In this document: positions 7,857-16,867 of the stretch, piece by piece
Position numbering within the stretch: position 1 is the stretch's first letter
Layout: every line of letters begins with the position of its first letter
Source: CAKOSP01 sp964369625
GTDB lineage: Bacteria; Bacillota_I; Bacilli_A; RF39; UBA660
Direction: 5' to 3'
Assembly (NCBI GenBank): GCA_964369625.1
Contig: CAYJFC010000001.1
Coordinates: 1-64,000 of the forward strand
Length of the DNA stretch: 64,000 nucleotides
Notes under the pieces: generated by a model
Databases searched by the model: none
Told to the model about the DNA's origin: nothing
Seen by the model: the letters and a program-made list of their open reading frames with translations, nothing else
Translations under genes and position numbers: made by a program

Positions 7857-8957
7857 ATGGAATTAAGTAATATTAAACTAACCAATTTCAGAAGTTATGA
7901 AAAATTAAATTTAAATTTTTCAAATAAGTATAATATTATTTATGGAAATAATGGAACGGGTAAGACAAACTTAGTGGAAGCTATATATTTATTAGCATTA
8001 ACAAAATCATTTAGAATAAATGTAGATAAATTGATGATTAAAAAAGGAAGTAAAGATTTAATTGTCGAAGGAAGCATTAAAACAAAATTTAAAACAAAAT
8101 ACAAAGTGCTAATAGATTCTAAAAGTAAAAAAGTAGAAATAGATGATAATAAGCAAGATAAAATAAGTGACTATGTATCTAATATAAATGTTGTTTTATT
8201 TAATCCAGATGATGTTTTTCTAATAAAAGATGCTCCTAGTGAACGAAGAAAATTATTAAATATAGAAATAAGTAAAATGTATAAAGAATATTTGCTACTG
8301 CTTAATAATTATAATAAAATTTTAAAACATCGTAATTCATATTTAAAAGAAATATATATAAATGCTAATGCTTCTAAAGAATATATAGACATATTAACAA
8401 AAAAACTAGTAGAAGTAGGAACTAAAATCCATAATTACAGAAAGAAATTTATAGAAGATATTAACAAATATATTTCGGACATTTATATAAAAATTTTTGA
8501 TTACGGATCACTGAAAGTGAAATATTTATCTGATTTTAACAATAAAACAGAAGAACAAATAATGGAAATGTATAAGAACAACCAATTGAAAGAAATGGAA
8601 AATGGTAAAACAATACATGGTATACATCATGATGATATTATTTTTATGTTAGATAAAAATAAAGTTAAAGAATATGGTAGTGTAGGGCAAATAAAAAATA
8701 GTATTATTTCATTTAAATTAGCAGAAATAGAGTTAATTAAAGAACATAAAAATGACACACCTATACTAATACTGGATGATTTATTTAGTGAATTAGATAA
8801 TCAAAAGGCACAAAATATTTTAAATTTATTAGATAAAGATATACAAACATTTATAACAACAACTAGTGTTGATAATTTCTATCTAAAAAGTTTTGAAAAA
8901 TATAAATTATTTAAAGTAGAAAATGGAACAATTAAGGAGGAAAAAAATGGAAAATAA
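7857..8957 (+). CDS. recF: DNA replication and repair protein RecF
   Basis: A 366-residue SMC-like ABC ATPase that with RecO and RecR loads RecA at single-strand gaps. It has Walker A GNNGTGKT (about 30-37), the ABC signature around GSVGQIKNSI (about 280), and Walker B ILILDDLFSELD (about 303). The region between is the coiled-coil lever arm. The ATG follows GAGGTCAATT. A short spacer upstream carries TATAAT-like sequence at about 7780-7800 that may be its promoter. The 3' end overlaps gyrB by 11 bases, so recF and gyrB are probably cotranscribed and translationally coupled. Confidence 0.97.
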   Translation: MELSNIKLTNFRSYEKLNLNFSNKYNIIYGNNGTGKTNLVEAIYLLALTKSFRINVDKLMIKKGSKDLIVEGSIKTKFKTKYKVLIDSKSKKVEIDDNKQDKISDYVSNINVVLFNPDDVFLIKDAPSERRKLLNIEISKMYKEYLLLLNNYNKILKHRNSYLKEIYINANASKEYIDILTKKLVEVGTKIHNYRKKFIEDINKYISDIYIKIFDYGSLKVKYLSDFNNKTEEQIMEMYKNNQLKEMENGKTIHGIHHDDIIFMLDKNKVKEYGSVGQIKNSIISFKLAEIELIKEHKNDTPILILDDLFSELDNQKAQNILNLLDKDIQTFITTTSVDNFYLKSFEKYKLFKVENGTIKEEKNGK

Positions 8958-10872
8958 TGTACATTATGGAGATAATGATATTCAGGTTTTAGAAGGATTA
9001 GAAGCAGTTAGAAAAAGACCAGGTATGTATATCGGAACAACAAGTGAAAAAGGATTGCATCATTTAGTATGGGAAATAGTAGATAATGCAGTAGATGAAT
9101 CATTAGCAGGTTATTGTGATGATATTGAAGTTACAATCGAAAAAGGAAATATTATTTCTGTTAAAGATGATGGAAGAGGTATTCCAACAGGAAAAAATGC
9201 TAAAACAGGATTATCTACAGTAGAAACAATATTTACAGTACTTCATGCTGGTGGTAAATTTGGCGGAGAAGGATATAAAGTATCTGGAGGTTTACATGGT
9301 GTAGGAGCATCTGTTGTTAACGCGTTATCAACATGGTTAGAAGTAACTATAAACAGAGAAGGAAAAACATATTTTCAAAGATTTGAAAATGGTGGAAATG
9401 CCGTTGAAGAATTAAAAGTAATAGGAACATATGATGATGATAGATCTGGATCACAAATAAGATTTAAAGCAGATCCTGAGATATTTACAGAAACAACAGT
9501 TTATAAATATGAAATTTTACATAAAAGATTACAAGAGATTGCTTTTTTAAATAAAGGGTTAAGAATAATTTTAACCGACGAAAGAGATGATGAAAAAAAA
9601 GATGTGTTTTTATATGAAGGTGGAATAATTGAATATGTAAATTTATTAAATAAAACAAAAAAACCTTTACATGAAGAAGTTATTTATGTTGAGGGTGAAG
9701 AACAAGGAATTTCGTTAGAAATTGCATTACAATATAATGATAGTTACAATCAAGCTATATATTCTTACACTAATAATATAAATACACATGAAGGTGGAAC
9801 ACATGAAGATGGTGTAAAAAATGCCCTTACTAGAATTATTAACAATTATGCCAAACAAAATAAAATATTAAAAGATAATGAAGACTCTTTACTTGGTGAT
9901 GATTGCCGCGAAGGTATAACTATGGTAGTTTCTTGTAAACATCCTGATCCTCAGTTCGAAGGTCAAACAAAAACAAAACTAGGAAATGCAGAAGTTAGAA
10001 AAATTGCAAGTGACGTTTTTGGTATTGGTTTTGAAAGATTTTTATTAGAAAATCCAAATATTGCTAAACTAGTTATTGAAAAAGCTATGACAGCATCAAG
10101 AGCTAGGATGGCAGCTAAAAAAGCAAGAGAAATAGCAAGAAGAAAAGGTGGACTTGAAATAACAAACCAATGGGGAAAATTAACAGATTGTTCAAGTAAA
10201 GACCCTAGTATATCAGAAATATTTATAGTGGAAGGGGATTCAGCAGGTGGTTCTGCTAAAGGTGGTAGAGATCCTAAAACACAAGCAATACTTCCATTAA
10301 GAGGTAAAATATTAAATGTAGAAAAAGCAAGATTAGACAAAGCTTTAAATAACGAGGAAATAAGAAGTTTAATTACAGCATTTGGAACAGGCATAGGAGA
10401 AGAATTTAATATCGAAAAACTTAGGTATCATAAAATAATTATAATGACAGATGCCGATGTAGATGGATCTCATATTAGAACACTTCTTTTAACGCTATTT
10501 TATCGTATGTTTAGACCTGTTATAGAAGGAGGGTATGTATATATAGCCCAACCACCTTTATATAACATAAAACATGGTAAAACAACACAATATGCACTTA
10601 ATGAAGAAGAAAGAGATGCATATATTGCTACATTACCAGAAAATGTACAAAATAAAGTAGAGGTAGGAAGAAACAAAGGTTTAGGAGAAATGGATGCTCA
10701 TGAACTTTGTGAAACTACAATGAACATAGAAAATAGAATACTTTTAAAAGTTACTATTGAAGATGCAATGCTTGCAGATAAAGTATTTGAAACACTTATG
10801 GGCGAAGAAGTAGAACCTAGAAGAGAATTTATTGAAACAAATGCAAGATATGCAGAGAATATCGATGTGTAG
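8947..10872 (+). CDS. gyrB: DNA gyrase subunit B
   Basis: The 641-residue ATPase subunit of gyrase, which introduces negative supercoils. Start at the ATG behind AAGGAGGAAAAA rather than an upstream in-frame ATG inside recF. The GHKL ATPase domain has EIVDNAVDE (about 39-47), DDGRGIP and the lid GGLHGVGASVVNA. The transducer domain follows, then the Toprim domain with EGDSAGGSAKGGRD and the metal-binding DADVDG, and the C-terminal GLGEMD region. It is typical in length for Firmicutes GyrB. It is followed 11 bases later by gyrA. Confidence 0.98.
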   Translation: MENNVHYGDNDIQVLEGLEAVRKRPGMYIGTTSEKGLHHLVWEIVDNAVDESLAGYCDDIEVTIEKGNIISVKDDGRGIPTGKNAKTGLSTVETIFTVLHAGGKFGGEGYKVSGGLHGVGASVVNALSTWLEVTINREGKTYFQRFENGGNAVEELKVIGTYDDDRSGSQIRFKADPEIFTETTVYKYEILHKRLQEIAFLNKGLRIILTDERDDEKKDVFLYEGGIIEYVNLLNKTKKPLHEEVIYVEGEEQGISLEIALQYNDSYNQAIYSYTNNINTHEGGTHEDGVKNALTRIINNYAKQNKILKDNEDSLLGDDCREGITMVVSCKHPDPQFEGQTKTKLGNAEVRKIASDVFGIGFERFLLENPNIAKLVIEKAMTASRARMAAKKAREIARRKGGLEITNQWGKLTDCSSKDPSISEIFIVEGDSAGGSAKGGRDPKTQAILPLRGKILNVEKARLDKALNNEEIRSLITAFGTGIGEEFNIEKLRYHKIIIMTDADVDGSHIRTLLLTLFYRMFRPVIEGGYVYIAQPPLYNIKHGKTTQYALNEEERDAYIATLPENVQNKVEVGRNKGLGEMDAHELCETTMNIENRILLKVTIEDAMLADKVFETLMGEEVEPRREFIETNARYAENIDV

Positions 10873-10883
10873 GAGGTGAAAAT

Positions 10884-13331
10884 ATGGATAAATTAGAACA
10901 ACAAAATATAGTTAATGAAATGGAAAAATCATTTCTTGAATATTCTATGAGTGTAATTATTTCAAGAGCATTACCTGATTTAAGAGATGGTTTAAAACCA
11001 GTTCATAGAAGAATTTTATATGCAATGCATGAAGATGGCTTAACACCAGATAAACAGTTTAGGAAAAGTGCGACAACAGTAGGTAACGTATTAGGTAGAT
11101 ATCATCCACATGGTGATACATCTGTATATGATTCAATGGTAAGAATGGCACAAGATTTTAGTTATAGATATCCTTTAGTTGAAGGTCACGGAAACTTTGG
11201 ATCAATAGATGGAGATGGAGCAGCAGCTTATCGTTACACAGAAGCTAGATTACAAAAATTATCATTAGAGCTTTTAAGAGATATTAGTAAAGATACAGTT
11301 GACTTTGAACCAAATTTTGATAATTTAAGAAAAGAACCTAAAGTTCTTCCTTCAAGATACCCAAATATATTGGTTAATGGTACAATGGGTATTGCTGTTG
11401 GTATGGCTACAAATATACCTCCTCATAATTTAGGAGAAATTATAGATGGATGCGTTGCATATATAGATAATAGAGAAATTGATATTCAAGGATTAATGGA
11501 ACATATAAAAGGTCCGGATTTTCCTACAGCAGCTTCAATTTTAGGTAATTCAGGAATTAGAAAAGCATATGAAACTGGAAAAGGTTCTATTACAATAAGA
11601 GGTAAAGCTGAAATTGAAGAAACTAATACTAGAAGTAGAATAATTATTACTCAGCTACCTTATCAAGTTAATAAAAAAAGTTTTCAAGAAAAAATAGGAC
11701 AATTAGTAAGAGACAAAATTATTGATGGAATATCTGATTTAAATGATGAATCAACACTGAAAAACGGTATAAAAGTAGTAGTTACTTTAAAAAAAGATGC
11801 TAATGCTAATGTAGTATTAAATAATTTATATAAACATACTCAATTACAAACATCATATGGTATTAATTTGTTAATGCTAGATGAGGGGGAACCTAAAACT
11901 TTAAATCTTAAAGAAATTTTAGCAAAATATACAGATTATCAAAAAATAGTAATTATTAGAAGAACTAAATTTGAATTGAATAAAGCAGAAAAAAGAGTTC
12001 ATATATTAGAAGGTTTGAAAATAGCTTTAGATAACATAGATGAGGTTATTAAACTAATAAGAGCAGCAAGCAACGATGAGGAAGCAAAAAACGGTTTAAT
12101 GAGTAAATTTGGATTAACAACAATTCAAGCAGAAGCAATTCTGGAAATGAAGTTAAGAAGACTTACTGGTTTAGAAAAATCTAAAATTGAAGATGAATTA
12201 GCTGAACTTATGAAAGAAATAGATCGTTTAAGAGGAATATTATCAGATGAAGAAAAAGTAATGGCTATTATAAAAGAAGAATTACTTGAAATTAAGCATA
12301 AATATGCTGATGATAGAAGAACAGAAATAGATATGACAGCTATAGAGTTTATAGAAGATGAATCTTTAATACCTGAAGAAAACGTTATTATTATGTTAAC
12401 AAAAGCAGGTTATATTAAAAGAACACTCCCTGGAGAGTTTAAAACTCAAAATAGAGGTGGTGTAGGAATTAAAGGAATGACCACTAATGATGAAGATATT
12501 GTGGAACAATTGATTAATTTATCAACACACGATTACATCTTATTTTTCACAAATAAAGGTAAAGTGTATAGACTTAAAGGTTATGAAATTCCTAGTTTTG
12601 GTAGAACAGCAAAGGGAATACCTGTTGTTAATTTATTACAAGTAGAAAAAGACGAAAAAATTAATTCAGTAATATCTGTTAGTAATACCGAAGAAAGCAA
12701 ATATTTAATGTTTGCTACTAAACATGGTATTGTTAAGAAAACAAGAATAGATGAATTTGACAATATAAGAACAACTGGAAAAATTTCAATTAATTTAAGA
12801 CCTAATGATGAATTAATAAGTGTAAGAAAAACTTCTGGAGAAAATCTTGTATTATTAGGATCAAATGCGGGAAGAATGGTTAAATTTAATGAAAATGAAT
12901 TAAGACCTATGGGGCGTACAGCCTCAGGAGTTAGAGGTATTAATTTAGATTCAGCAGAATGTGTTTGTTCTGAAGTAGTATCTGAAGACAATTTAATTTT
13001 GTTATTAACTGAAAAAGGGTATGGCAAAAAAACTTTTGTAAGTGAGTTTAGACAAACAAAAAGAGGATCAAAAGGTGTAAAAGCATTAAATGTAACAGAA
13101 AAAAATGGACAATTGATTTCTGCTAAGCTTATTAACAATGAAAATGAGCTAGTATTAATGACTAATATAGGATTAACTATAAGAATGCCACTAGATCAAA
13201 TATCAACATTGGGAAGGGTGACACAAGGATTGCGATTGATTAATTTAAAAGAAAATCAGCAAGTATCAAGTGCTGTGTTACTTAATTCACCACAAGAAGA
13301 AGTAAAAACAGAGGAAGAAGCAGCAGAATAG
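10884..13331 (+). CDS. gyrA: DNA gyrase subunit A
   Basis: The 815-residue breakage-reunion subunit of gyrase. The catalytic tyrosine lies in AAAYRYTEARLQ (about residue 117). The quinolone region reads HPHGDTSVYDSMV, so Thr occupies the position of E. coli Ser83 and Asp is kept at position 87; Thr here is common in some Firmicutes and is not evidence of resistance. The C-terminal pinwheel domain has repeated beta blades, including the gyrase box QNRGGVGIKGM (about 530). The C-terminus is acidic. The start follows AGGAGGTGAAAAT. It ends in a short hairpin plus T-run and then the palindrome-rich spacer. Confidence 0.98.
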   Translation: MDKLEQQNIVNEMEKSFLEYSMSVIISRALPDLRDGLKPVHRRILYAMHEDGLTPDKQFRKSATTVGNVLGRYHPHGDTSVYDSMVRMAQDFSYRYPLVEGHGNFGSIDGDGAAAYRYTEARLQKLSLELLRDISKDTVDFEPNFDNLRKEPKVLPSRYPNILVNGTMGIAVGMATNIPPHNLGEIIDGCVAYIDNREIDIQGLMEHIKGPDFPTAASILGNSGIRKAYETGKGSITIRGKAEIEETNTRSRIIITQLPYQVNKKSFQEKIGQLVRDKIIDGISDLNDESTLKNGIKVVVTLKKDANANVVLNNLYKHTQLQTSYGINLLMLDEGEPKTLNLKEILAKYTDYQKIVIIRRTKFELNKAEKRVHILEGLKIALDNIDEVIKLIRAASNDEEAKNGLMSKFGLTTIQAEAILEMKLRRLTGLEKSKIEDELAELMKEIDRLRGILSDEEKVMAIIKEELLEIKHKYADDRRTEIDMTAIEFIEDESLIPEENVIIMLTKAGYIKRTLPGEFKTQNRGGVGIKGMTTNDEDIVEQLINLSTHDYILFFTNKGKVYRLKGYEIPSFGRTAKGIPVVNLLQVEKDEKINSVISVSNTEESKYLMFATKHGIVKKTRIDEFDNIRTTGKISINLRPNDELISVRKTSGENLVLLGSNAGRMVKFNENELRPMGRTASGVRGINLDSAECVCSEVVSEDNLILLLTEKGYGKKTFVSEFRQTKRGSKGVKALNVTEKNGQLISAKLINNENELVLMTNIGLTIRMPLDQISTLGRVTQGLRLINLKENQQVSSAVLLNSPQEEVKTEEEAAE

Positions 13332-13342
13332 CTGTTTTTTTT
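13319..13342 (+). terminator. probable short terminator of gyrBA
   Basis: CAGC-AGAATA-GCTG followed by eight T; the stem is only 4-5 bp and includes the end of gyrA. Plausible but weak. Confidence 0.5.
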
Positions 13343-13350
13343 CACGGAAA

Positions 13351-13366
13351 TATTTCCCGGGAAATA
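13351..13366. promoter_or_regulatory. Noc-binding site 1
   Basis: TATTTCCCGGGAAATA is a perfect 16-bp palindrome that contains the full Noc-binding consensus ATTTCCCGGGAAAT described for Bacillus subtilis. Noc nucleates here and spreads to keep division away from the nucleoid. A noc gene is present at 45901. Confidence 0.85.
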
Positions 13367-13383
13367 ATATTATGTAAACCATT

Positions 13384-13399
13384 TATTTCCCGGGAAATA
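13384..13399. promoter_or_regulatory. Noc-binding site 2
   Basis: A second identical 16-bp copy of TATTTCCCGGGAAATA, 33 bases after the first, that is, close to three helical turns. Confidence 0.85.
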
Positions 13400-13529
13400 T
13401 TTTTAGGTATAAAACAACGTTAACAACAAACGAATGTTTGTTGTTGGTCATTTATCATTTGTTGAGTGTTTTGTGTGAAATTTTAAAATTCGCTAGAGCA
13501 AATTTAAAATTTCAAAAACAACATTTGCA

Positions 13530-13545
13530 TGTTCCACGTGGAACA
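13530..13545. promoter_or_regulatory. parS: parS site 1
   Basis: TGTTCCACGTGGAACA is a perfect palindrome and a standard form of the ParB centromere parS. It extends to 18 bp (ATGTTCC to GGAACAT). Confidence 0.9.
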
Positions 13546-13565
13546 TTGGATAATAAATTATATAT

Positions 13566-13581
13566 TGTTCCACGTGGAACA
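13566..13581. promoter_or_regulatory. parS: parS site 2
   Basis: A second identical parS palindrome, 36 bases from the first. A parB of the Spo0J type is not in the window; only a Noc-type protein is. Confidence 0.9.
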
Positions 13582-13593
13582 TAAAAAAAACAC

Positions 13594-13622
13594 TTGCAAA
13601 TGACTACGAAATTTGATATCAT
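13594..13622 (+). promoter_or_regulatory. promoter of SRP RNA
   Basis: TTGCAA (13594-13599) and TATCAT (13617-13622) are 17 bases apart; the SRP RNA begins 6-8 bases after the -10. The -35 overlaps the TGCAAATG arm beside the second parS. Confidence 0.75.
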
Positions 13623-13627
13623 TTATA

Positions 13628-13706
13628 TGTGCAACAAATATATTGTAAACTGGTCAGGATCGGAAGATAGCAGCCACGTCAGTCAATGTTTGTGTGCACA
13701 TTTTTT
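13628..13706 (+). ncRNA. ffs: signal recognition particle RNA, small bacterial type
   Basis: The conserved SRP domain IV is clear: GGTCAGGATCGGAAGATAGC followed by AGCC, with the GGAA tetraloop and the asymmetric loop that binds Ffh. The ends pair (TGTGCA with TGTGCACA; ACAAATATATTG with CAATGTTTGT), giving one long hairpin of about 75-80 nt, ended by six T. It forms the RNA core of SRP for cotranslational membrane targeting. In Bacillus the SRP RNA lies after tadA; here it lies before it. Confidence 0.92.
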
Positions 13707-13718
13707 GTGGGAGAAATT

Positions 13719-14132
13719 ATGGATTATATGAAAGTTGCGCTTGAAGAAGCTAAAAAAGCTTTTTTTAAAAAAGAAGTCCCTGTCGGTGCTGTATTGGTTC
13801 AAAATGGAAAAATTATAGCTAAGTCACATAATAATAGAGAAAAAACCAAAAATGTGTTAGGACATGCTGAAATTAATGTGATAACGAAGGGTTCAAAAAA
13901 AATAAAAGTTTGGAAATTAGATGATTGCGATTTATATGTTACTTTGAAACCTTGTAAAATGTGTGAAGAAATAATAAAACAAGCTAGAATTAGAAATGTA
14001 TATTATTTGATAGATAAAAACAAAAACAAAAAAGAATACGACAAAGTTGAATTTGTGAAAAAGGGAATAGAAAAAACTGAAGAAGCGAAATATATGAATT
14101 TGCTTAGTGAATTTTTCAAATTGATGAGATGA
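13719..14132 (+). CDS. tadA: tRNA-specific adenosine deaminase TadA
   Basis: A 137-residue zinc deaminase that converts A34 to inosine in tRNA-Arg(ACG). It has the cytidine-deaminase-fold signature: His49 and Glu51 in GHAEINV, and Cys79 and Cys82 in KPCKMC. The start is the ATG after GTGGGAGAAATT; an earlier in-frame start at 13686 would lie inside the SRP RNA and is rejected. It is slightly short (family 145-165). In the C-terminal part ordinary Lys and Glu residues replace the usual pattern, but the catalytic set is complete. The gene sits between ffs and dnaX as part of the usual Bacilli cluster. Confidence 0.92.
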   Translation: MDYMKVALEEAKKAFFKKEVPVGAVLVQNGKIIAKSHNNREKTKNVLGHAEINVITKGSKKIKVWKLDDCDLYVTLKPCKMCEEIIKQARIRNVYYLIDKNKNKKEYDKVEFVKKGIEKTEEAKYMNLLSEFFKLMR

Positions 14133-14174
14133 AATCTAGATAAAGATATGATATAATAATGAGTAGGAGGAAAC

Positions 14175-15731
14175 ATGAGTTATAGAGTGTTATATAGAAA
14201 ATATAGACCAACAGATTTTAAAGATTTAATAGGCCAAGATACTATGGTGAATATATTGCGAAAGAGTGTTGTCAACAATAAAATATCTCATGCATATATA
14301 TTTTCTGGACCAAGAGGTACTGGTAAAACAAGTTCTGCTAAAATTTTTGCTAAAATGGTAAATTGTCTAAATGCCAAAGATGGTAATCCTTGTAATGAAT
14401 GTAATAATTGTATTGGATATGATAATTCAAGCGATATTATCGAAATAGATGCAGCTTCAAATAATGGTGTAGATGAAATAAGAGAAATAACAAATAATAT
14501 AAAGTTAGCACCAAATTCTTTGAAATACAAAGTGTATATAATAGATGAAGTGCATATGTTAAGCCAAAGTGCCTTTAATGCTTTATTATTAACATTAGAA
14601 GAACCACCAAGCCATGTGATATTTATTCTAGCTACAACTAATGTAGAAAGTGTGCCTATAACCATTTTATCTAGATGTCAAAGATTTGATTTTAAAAAAG
14701 TTACTATAGCTAATATAGTAAAAGTGTTGCAAAAAGTAGCCCAACAAGAAAATATAAATATATCATCGGAAGCGATTAATGAAATAGCTTATTTATCAGA
14801 TGGAGGATTGAGAGACAGTTTAAGTTTATTAGATCAGTTGTCCAAGCAAGAAGCGGAAATAACATTGGAATTAGTTACCAAATCTGTAGGTAATGTTTCT
14901 GGTCAAATTGTTAATGAGTTGTTAATGTATATAGAATCAAACAAATGTTCGGAATTGATAGAAGAGTTAAACGAGTTATCATCTAAATCTGTTGATATTA
15001 AGTTGTTAATAAAGTCATTAGTTGATGCTATTTCAAAATCTGTGAAACATATAATTGAAAACGAAAAAGAAAGTTGTCTTTCGTTAACAGATTATAAAAA
15101 TTTAGTATTTGATCTAACAGATTTAATAAATAAAATAAATGTTAGTGTAGATCCCTATGTAATGCTAGAAATAACATTGTTATCTTATATAAAAGCAAAG
15201 CCAACTAAAGAAAAAAATGTTCCAGAAGAAAGCAAGACCATGCCGGTTACAAATAAAAAAACAGTTAAAATCAAAGAAAAACCTATTTTAGTAAAAAATT
15301 ATGACAAATTAATTGAAGTTAGAGTTAATAATTGTTTTGTTAATGCTACAAAGGAAGATAAAATAAAAAATGTTGATAAGTGGGAAGAATTTAGGGAGAT
15401 CGTAATACCTAAATATAAAGGTTTAATACTGGATTTGAATGTAGCCATTGCTTCTGATAATATATTAGTATTAACTTGTGATAGAAAAAATGATATTGAT
15501 GAATTGTATGAAAATATAAAAGAAATAGAAAATTATTACAATGGTCACTTTAAAGAATTAAAAAAATTAGTATTCATTTCTGTAGAAGAATGGCAAAAAT
15601 ATTCAAAAGAGTATATAGAAAATATGAAAAATGGTGTAAAATATAATTATATCGAAGAAAATGTTGATAATGATGAACTTATAAATATTGCAGATAGTAT
15701 ATTTGATAGTTCTAAAATTGAAGAAAGGTAG
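14175..15731 (+). CDS. dnaX: DNA polymerase III subunit gamma/tau
   Basis: The 518-residue clamp-loader ATPase. Walker A is GPRGTGKTSSA (about 45), the zinc-binding cysteines lie between NCLNAKDGNPCNEC and NNC (about 64-79), and Walker B with sensor residues is IIDEVHMLS. The arginine-finger region SRCQRFDF is present. The C-terminal third, corresponding to tau, is Lys/Glu-rich and less conserved. The start follows AGGAGGAAAC. ebfC starts 8 bases after the stop, and recR follows, which is the standard dnaX-ebfC-recR unit. Confidence 0.97.
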   Translation: MSYRVLYRKYRPTDFKDLIGQDTMVNILRKSVVNNKISHAYIFSGPRGTGKTSSAKIFAKMVNCLNAKDGNPCNECNNCIGYDNSSDIIEIDAASNNGVDEIREITNNIKLAPNSLKYKVYIIDEVHMLSQSAFNALLLTLEEPPSHVIFILATTNVESVPITILSRCQRFDFKKVTIANIVKVLQKVAQQENINISSEAINEIAYLSDGGLRDSLSLLDQLSKQEAEITLELVTKSVGNVSGQIVNELLMYIESNKCSELIEELNELSSKSVDIKLLIKSLVDAISKSVKHIIENEKESCLSLTDYKNLVFDLTDLINKINVSVDPYVMLEITLLSYIKAKPTKEKNVPEESKTMPVTNKKTVKIKEKPILVKNYDKLIEVRVNNCFVNATKEDKIKNVDKWEEFREIVIPKYKGLILDLNVAIASDNILVLTCDRKNDIDELYENIKEIENYYNGHFKELKKLVFISVEEWQKYSKEYIENMKNGVKYNYIEENVDNDELINIADSIFDSSKIEER

Positions 15732-15739
15732 GAATTATT

Positions 15740-16033
15740 ATGAACATGCAGAGTTTAATGCAACAAGCACAAAAAATGAAAAGAGATTTAGAAAAAAAAC
15801 AAGAAGAATTGAAATCAATGGAATTTACTGGTGAAAGTGAATTTGTGAAAATAACTTTAAAAGGAGATAATTCTATAAAGCAAATACAATTTAAGGTCGA
15901 GTCATTAGATAAAGAAGATATGGAAGCCTTAGAAGATATGATTAAAATAGCTTATAATGATGCAAAAGCAAAATTAGATAAAGAATCCGATAGCAAAATG
16001 GGTGCATACGGAAATATGCCTGGAATGTTTTAA
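15740..16033 (+). CDS. ebfC: nucleoid-associated protein EbfC/YbaB
   Basis: A 97-residue homodimeric DNA-binding protein of the YbaB/EbfC family. It starts with the usual helical region (MNMQSLMQQAQKMKRDLEKK) and then the EFTGE-like turn and beta hairpin; the C-terminus has the GAYGNMPGMF glycine/methionine tail. It binds DNA as tweezer-like dimers; its exact role in Bacilli is not settled. It lies between dnaX and recR with only a few bases on each side. Confidence 0.95.
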   Translation: MNMQSLMQQAQKMKRDLEKKQEELKSMEFTGESEFVKITLKGDNSIKQIQFKVESLDKEDMEALEDMIKIAYNDAKAKLDKESDSKMGAYGNMPGMF

Positions 16034-16035
16034 TA

Positions 16036-16638
16036 ATGCCAGAGGTTTTACAAAAATTAATAAGTTATTATAAAAAATTACCAGGGGTGGGTGAAAAAAG
16101 TGCAGAAAGATATGCGCTGGCTACTATTGAATACAGCGAAGAGGATATAGCAGAGTTTTCTCAAATAATTATTTCGGCAAAAAAAGAATTAAAAAAATGT
16201 AGTATATGTGGTCATTTAGCTGAAGATGATACTTGCAGCATATGTAAAACAAATACTAGAGATAAAAACTTAATTTGTGTTATTGAAGACTATAAAAGTG
16301 TTATAGCCTTTGAAAAAGCAGGTAATTATAACGGTGTATATCATGTTCTTGGAAAATTAATTAATCCTCTTAATAATGTAAGTCCTGAAGATATAAACTT
16401 ATCATCACTAATTAAAAGAGTAAGAGAATTAGATAGTCCAGAATTAATACTTGCATTAAAATCATCAATTGAAGGTGAAACAACAACATTATATATTAAA
16501 AAAATACTAGAAAAAGATAATGTAACAATTTCTAGACTTTCACACGGACTTCCAAGTGGAGCTGAAATTGATTATTTAGATATAATGACTTTAGATAAAG
16601 CCCTAGAGGATAGAAAAAAAATATCAGAGAATAAATAA
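16036..16638 (+). CDS. recR: recombination mediator RecR
   Basis: A 200-residue protein that, with RecF and RecO, loads RecA on gapped DNA. It has a helix-hairpin-helix (LPGVGEKSAERYA, about 15-27), a C4 zinc finger (CSICGHLAEDDTCSIC, about 55-70), and a Toprim domain starting at LICVIEDYKSVIAFEKAG. The C-terminal Walker-like region includes SRLSHGLPSGAEIDYLD. There is no strong ribosome-binding site; translation is probably coupled to ebfC, whose stop lies two bases upstream. Confidence 0.97.
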   Translation: MPEVLQKLISYYKKLPGVGEKSAERYALATIEYSEEDIAEFSQIIISAKKELKKCSICGHLAEDDTCSICKTNTRDKNLICVIEDYKSVIAFEKAGNYNGVYHVLGKLINPLNNVSPEDINLSSLIKRVRELDSPELILALKSSIEGETTTLYIKKILEKDNVTISRLSHGLPSGAEIDYLDIMTLDKALEDRKKISENK

Positions 16639-16671
16639 GACATATATGCATAGTATTTAATAGTGATAAAT

Positions 16672-16860
16672 ATGAAGAAAAAAATACTAAGAATAGCTAG
16701 AGCTTTTATATTATCAATAGCTCTTCTTTATACTTTAAACGTGCTTTTAAGCAACATAAATATATTTGTGCCTATAAATATGTATACTATTCTTATTGGT
16801 GCTGTATTAGGCCCTTTTGGAGTTGTATCGCTAGTTATAATGTCTTATTTAGTTTTGTAG
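16672..16860 (+). CDS. bofA: BofA-family pro-sigma-K processing inhibitor
   Basis: A 62-residue membrane protein of the BofA family, which in Bacillus restrains the SpoIVFB protease in the outer forespore membrane and so delays sigma-K activation. It has two hydrophobic helices (about 8-25 and 32-60) with the conserved NxxxPxNxxT-type turn seen as VPINMYTILIGAVLGPFG. A GTG three codons upstream is the alternative start; neither has a good ribosome-binding site. The position right after recR is conserved with Bacillus. It supports sporulation ability in this organism. Confidence 0.85.
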   Translation: MKKKILRIARAFILSIALLYTLNVLLSNINIFVPINMYTILIGAVLGPFGVVSLVIMSYLVL

Positions 16861-16867
16861 GAGAAAA

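Larger units (their letters stand above)
13332..13627. other. palindrome-rich centromere-like spacer
   Basis: A 296-base non-coding region between gyrA and SRP RNA, much denser in symmetric sequence than any other spacer in the window. From left to right it holds two Noc-type palindromes, a 10-bp inverted repeat with a 4-base loop (13422-13445, AACAACAAAC/GTTTGTTGTT), an 11-bp AT-rich inverted repeat (13477-13487 with 13503-13513), and two parS palindromes flanked by CATTTGCA (13522-13529) and TGCAAATG. The last part is the SRP RNA promoter. Confidence 0.8.

Noticed and set aside
10884..13331. Quinolone resistance from Thr at the E. coli Ser83 position of gyrA
   Set aside because: Thr is the normal residue in some Firmicutes; position alone is no evidence of resistance.
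13686..13718. Longer N-terminus for tadA
   Set aside because: It would start inside the SRP RNA; ATG 13719 has its own ribosome-binding site and fits the family length.
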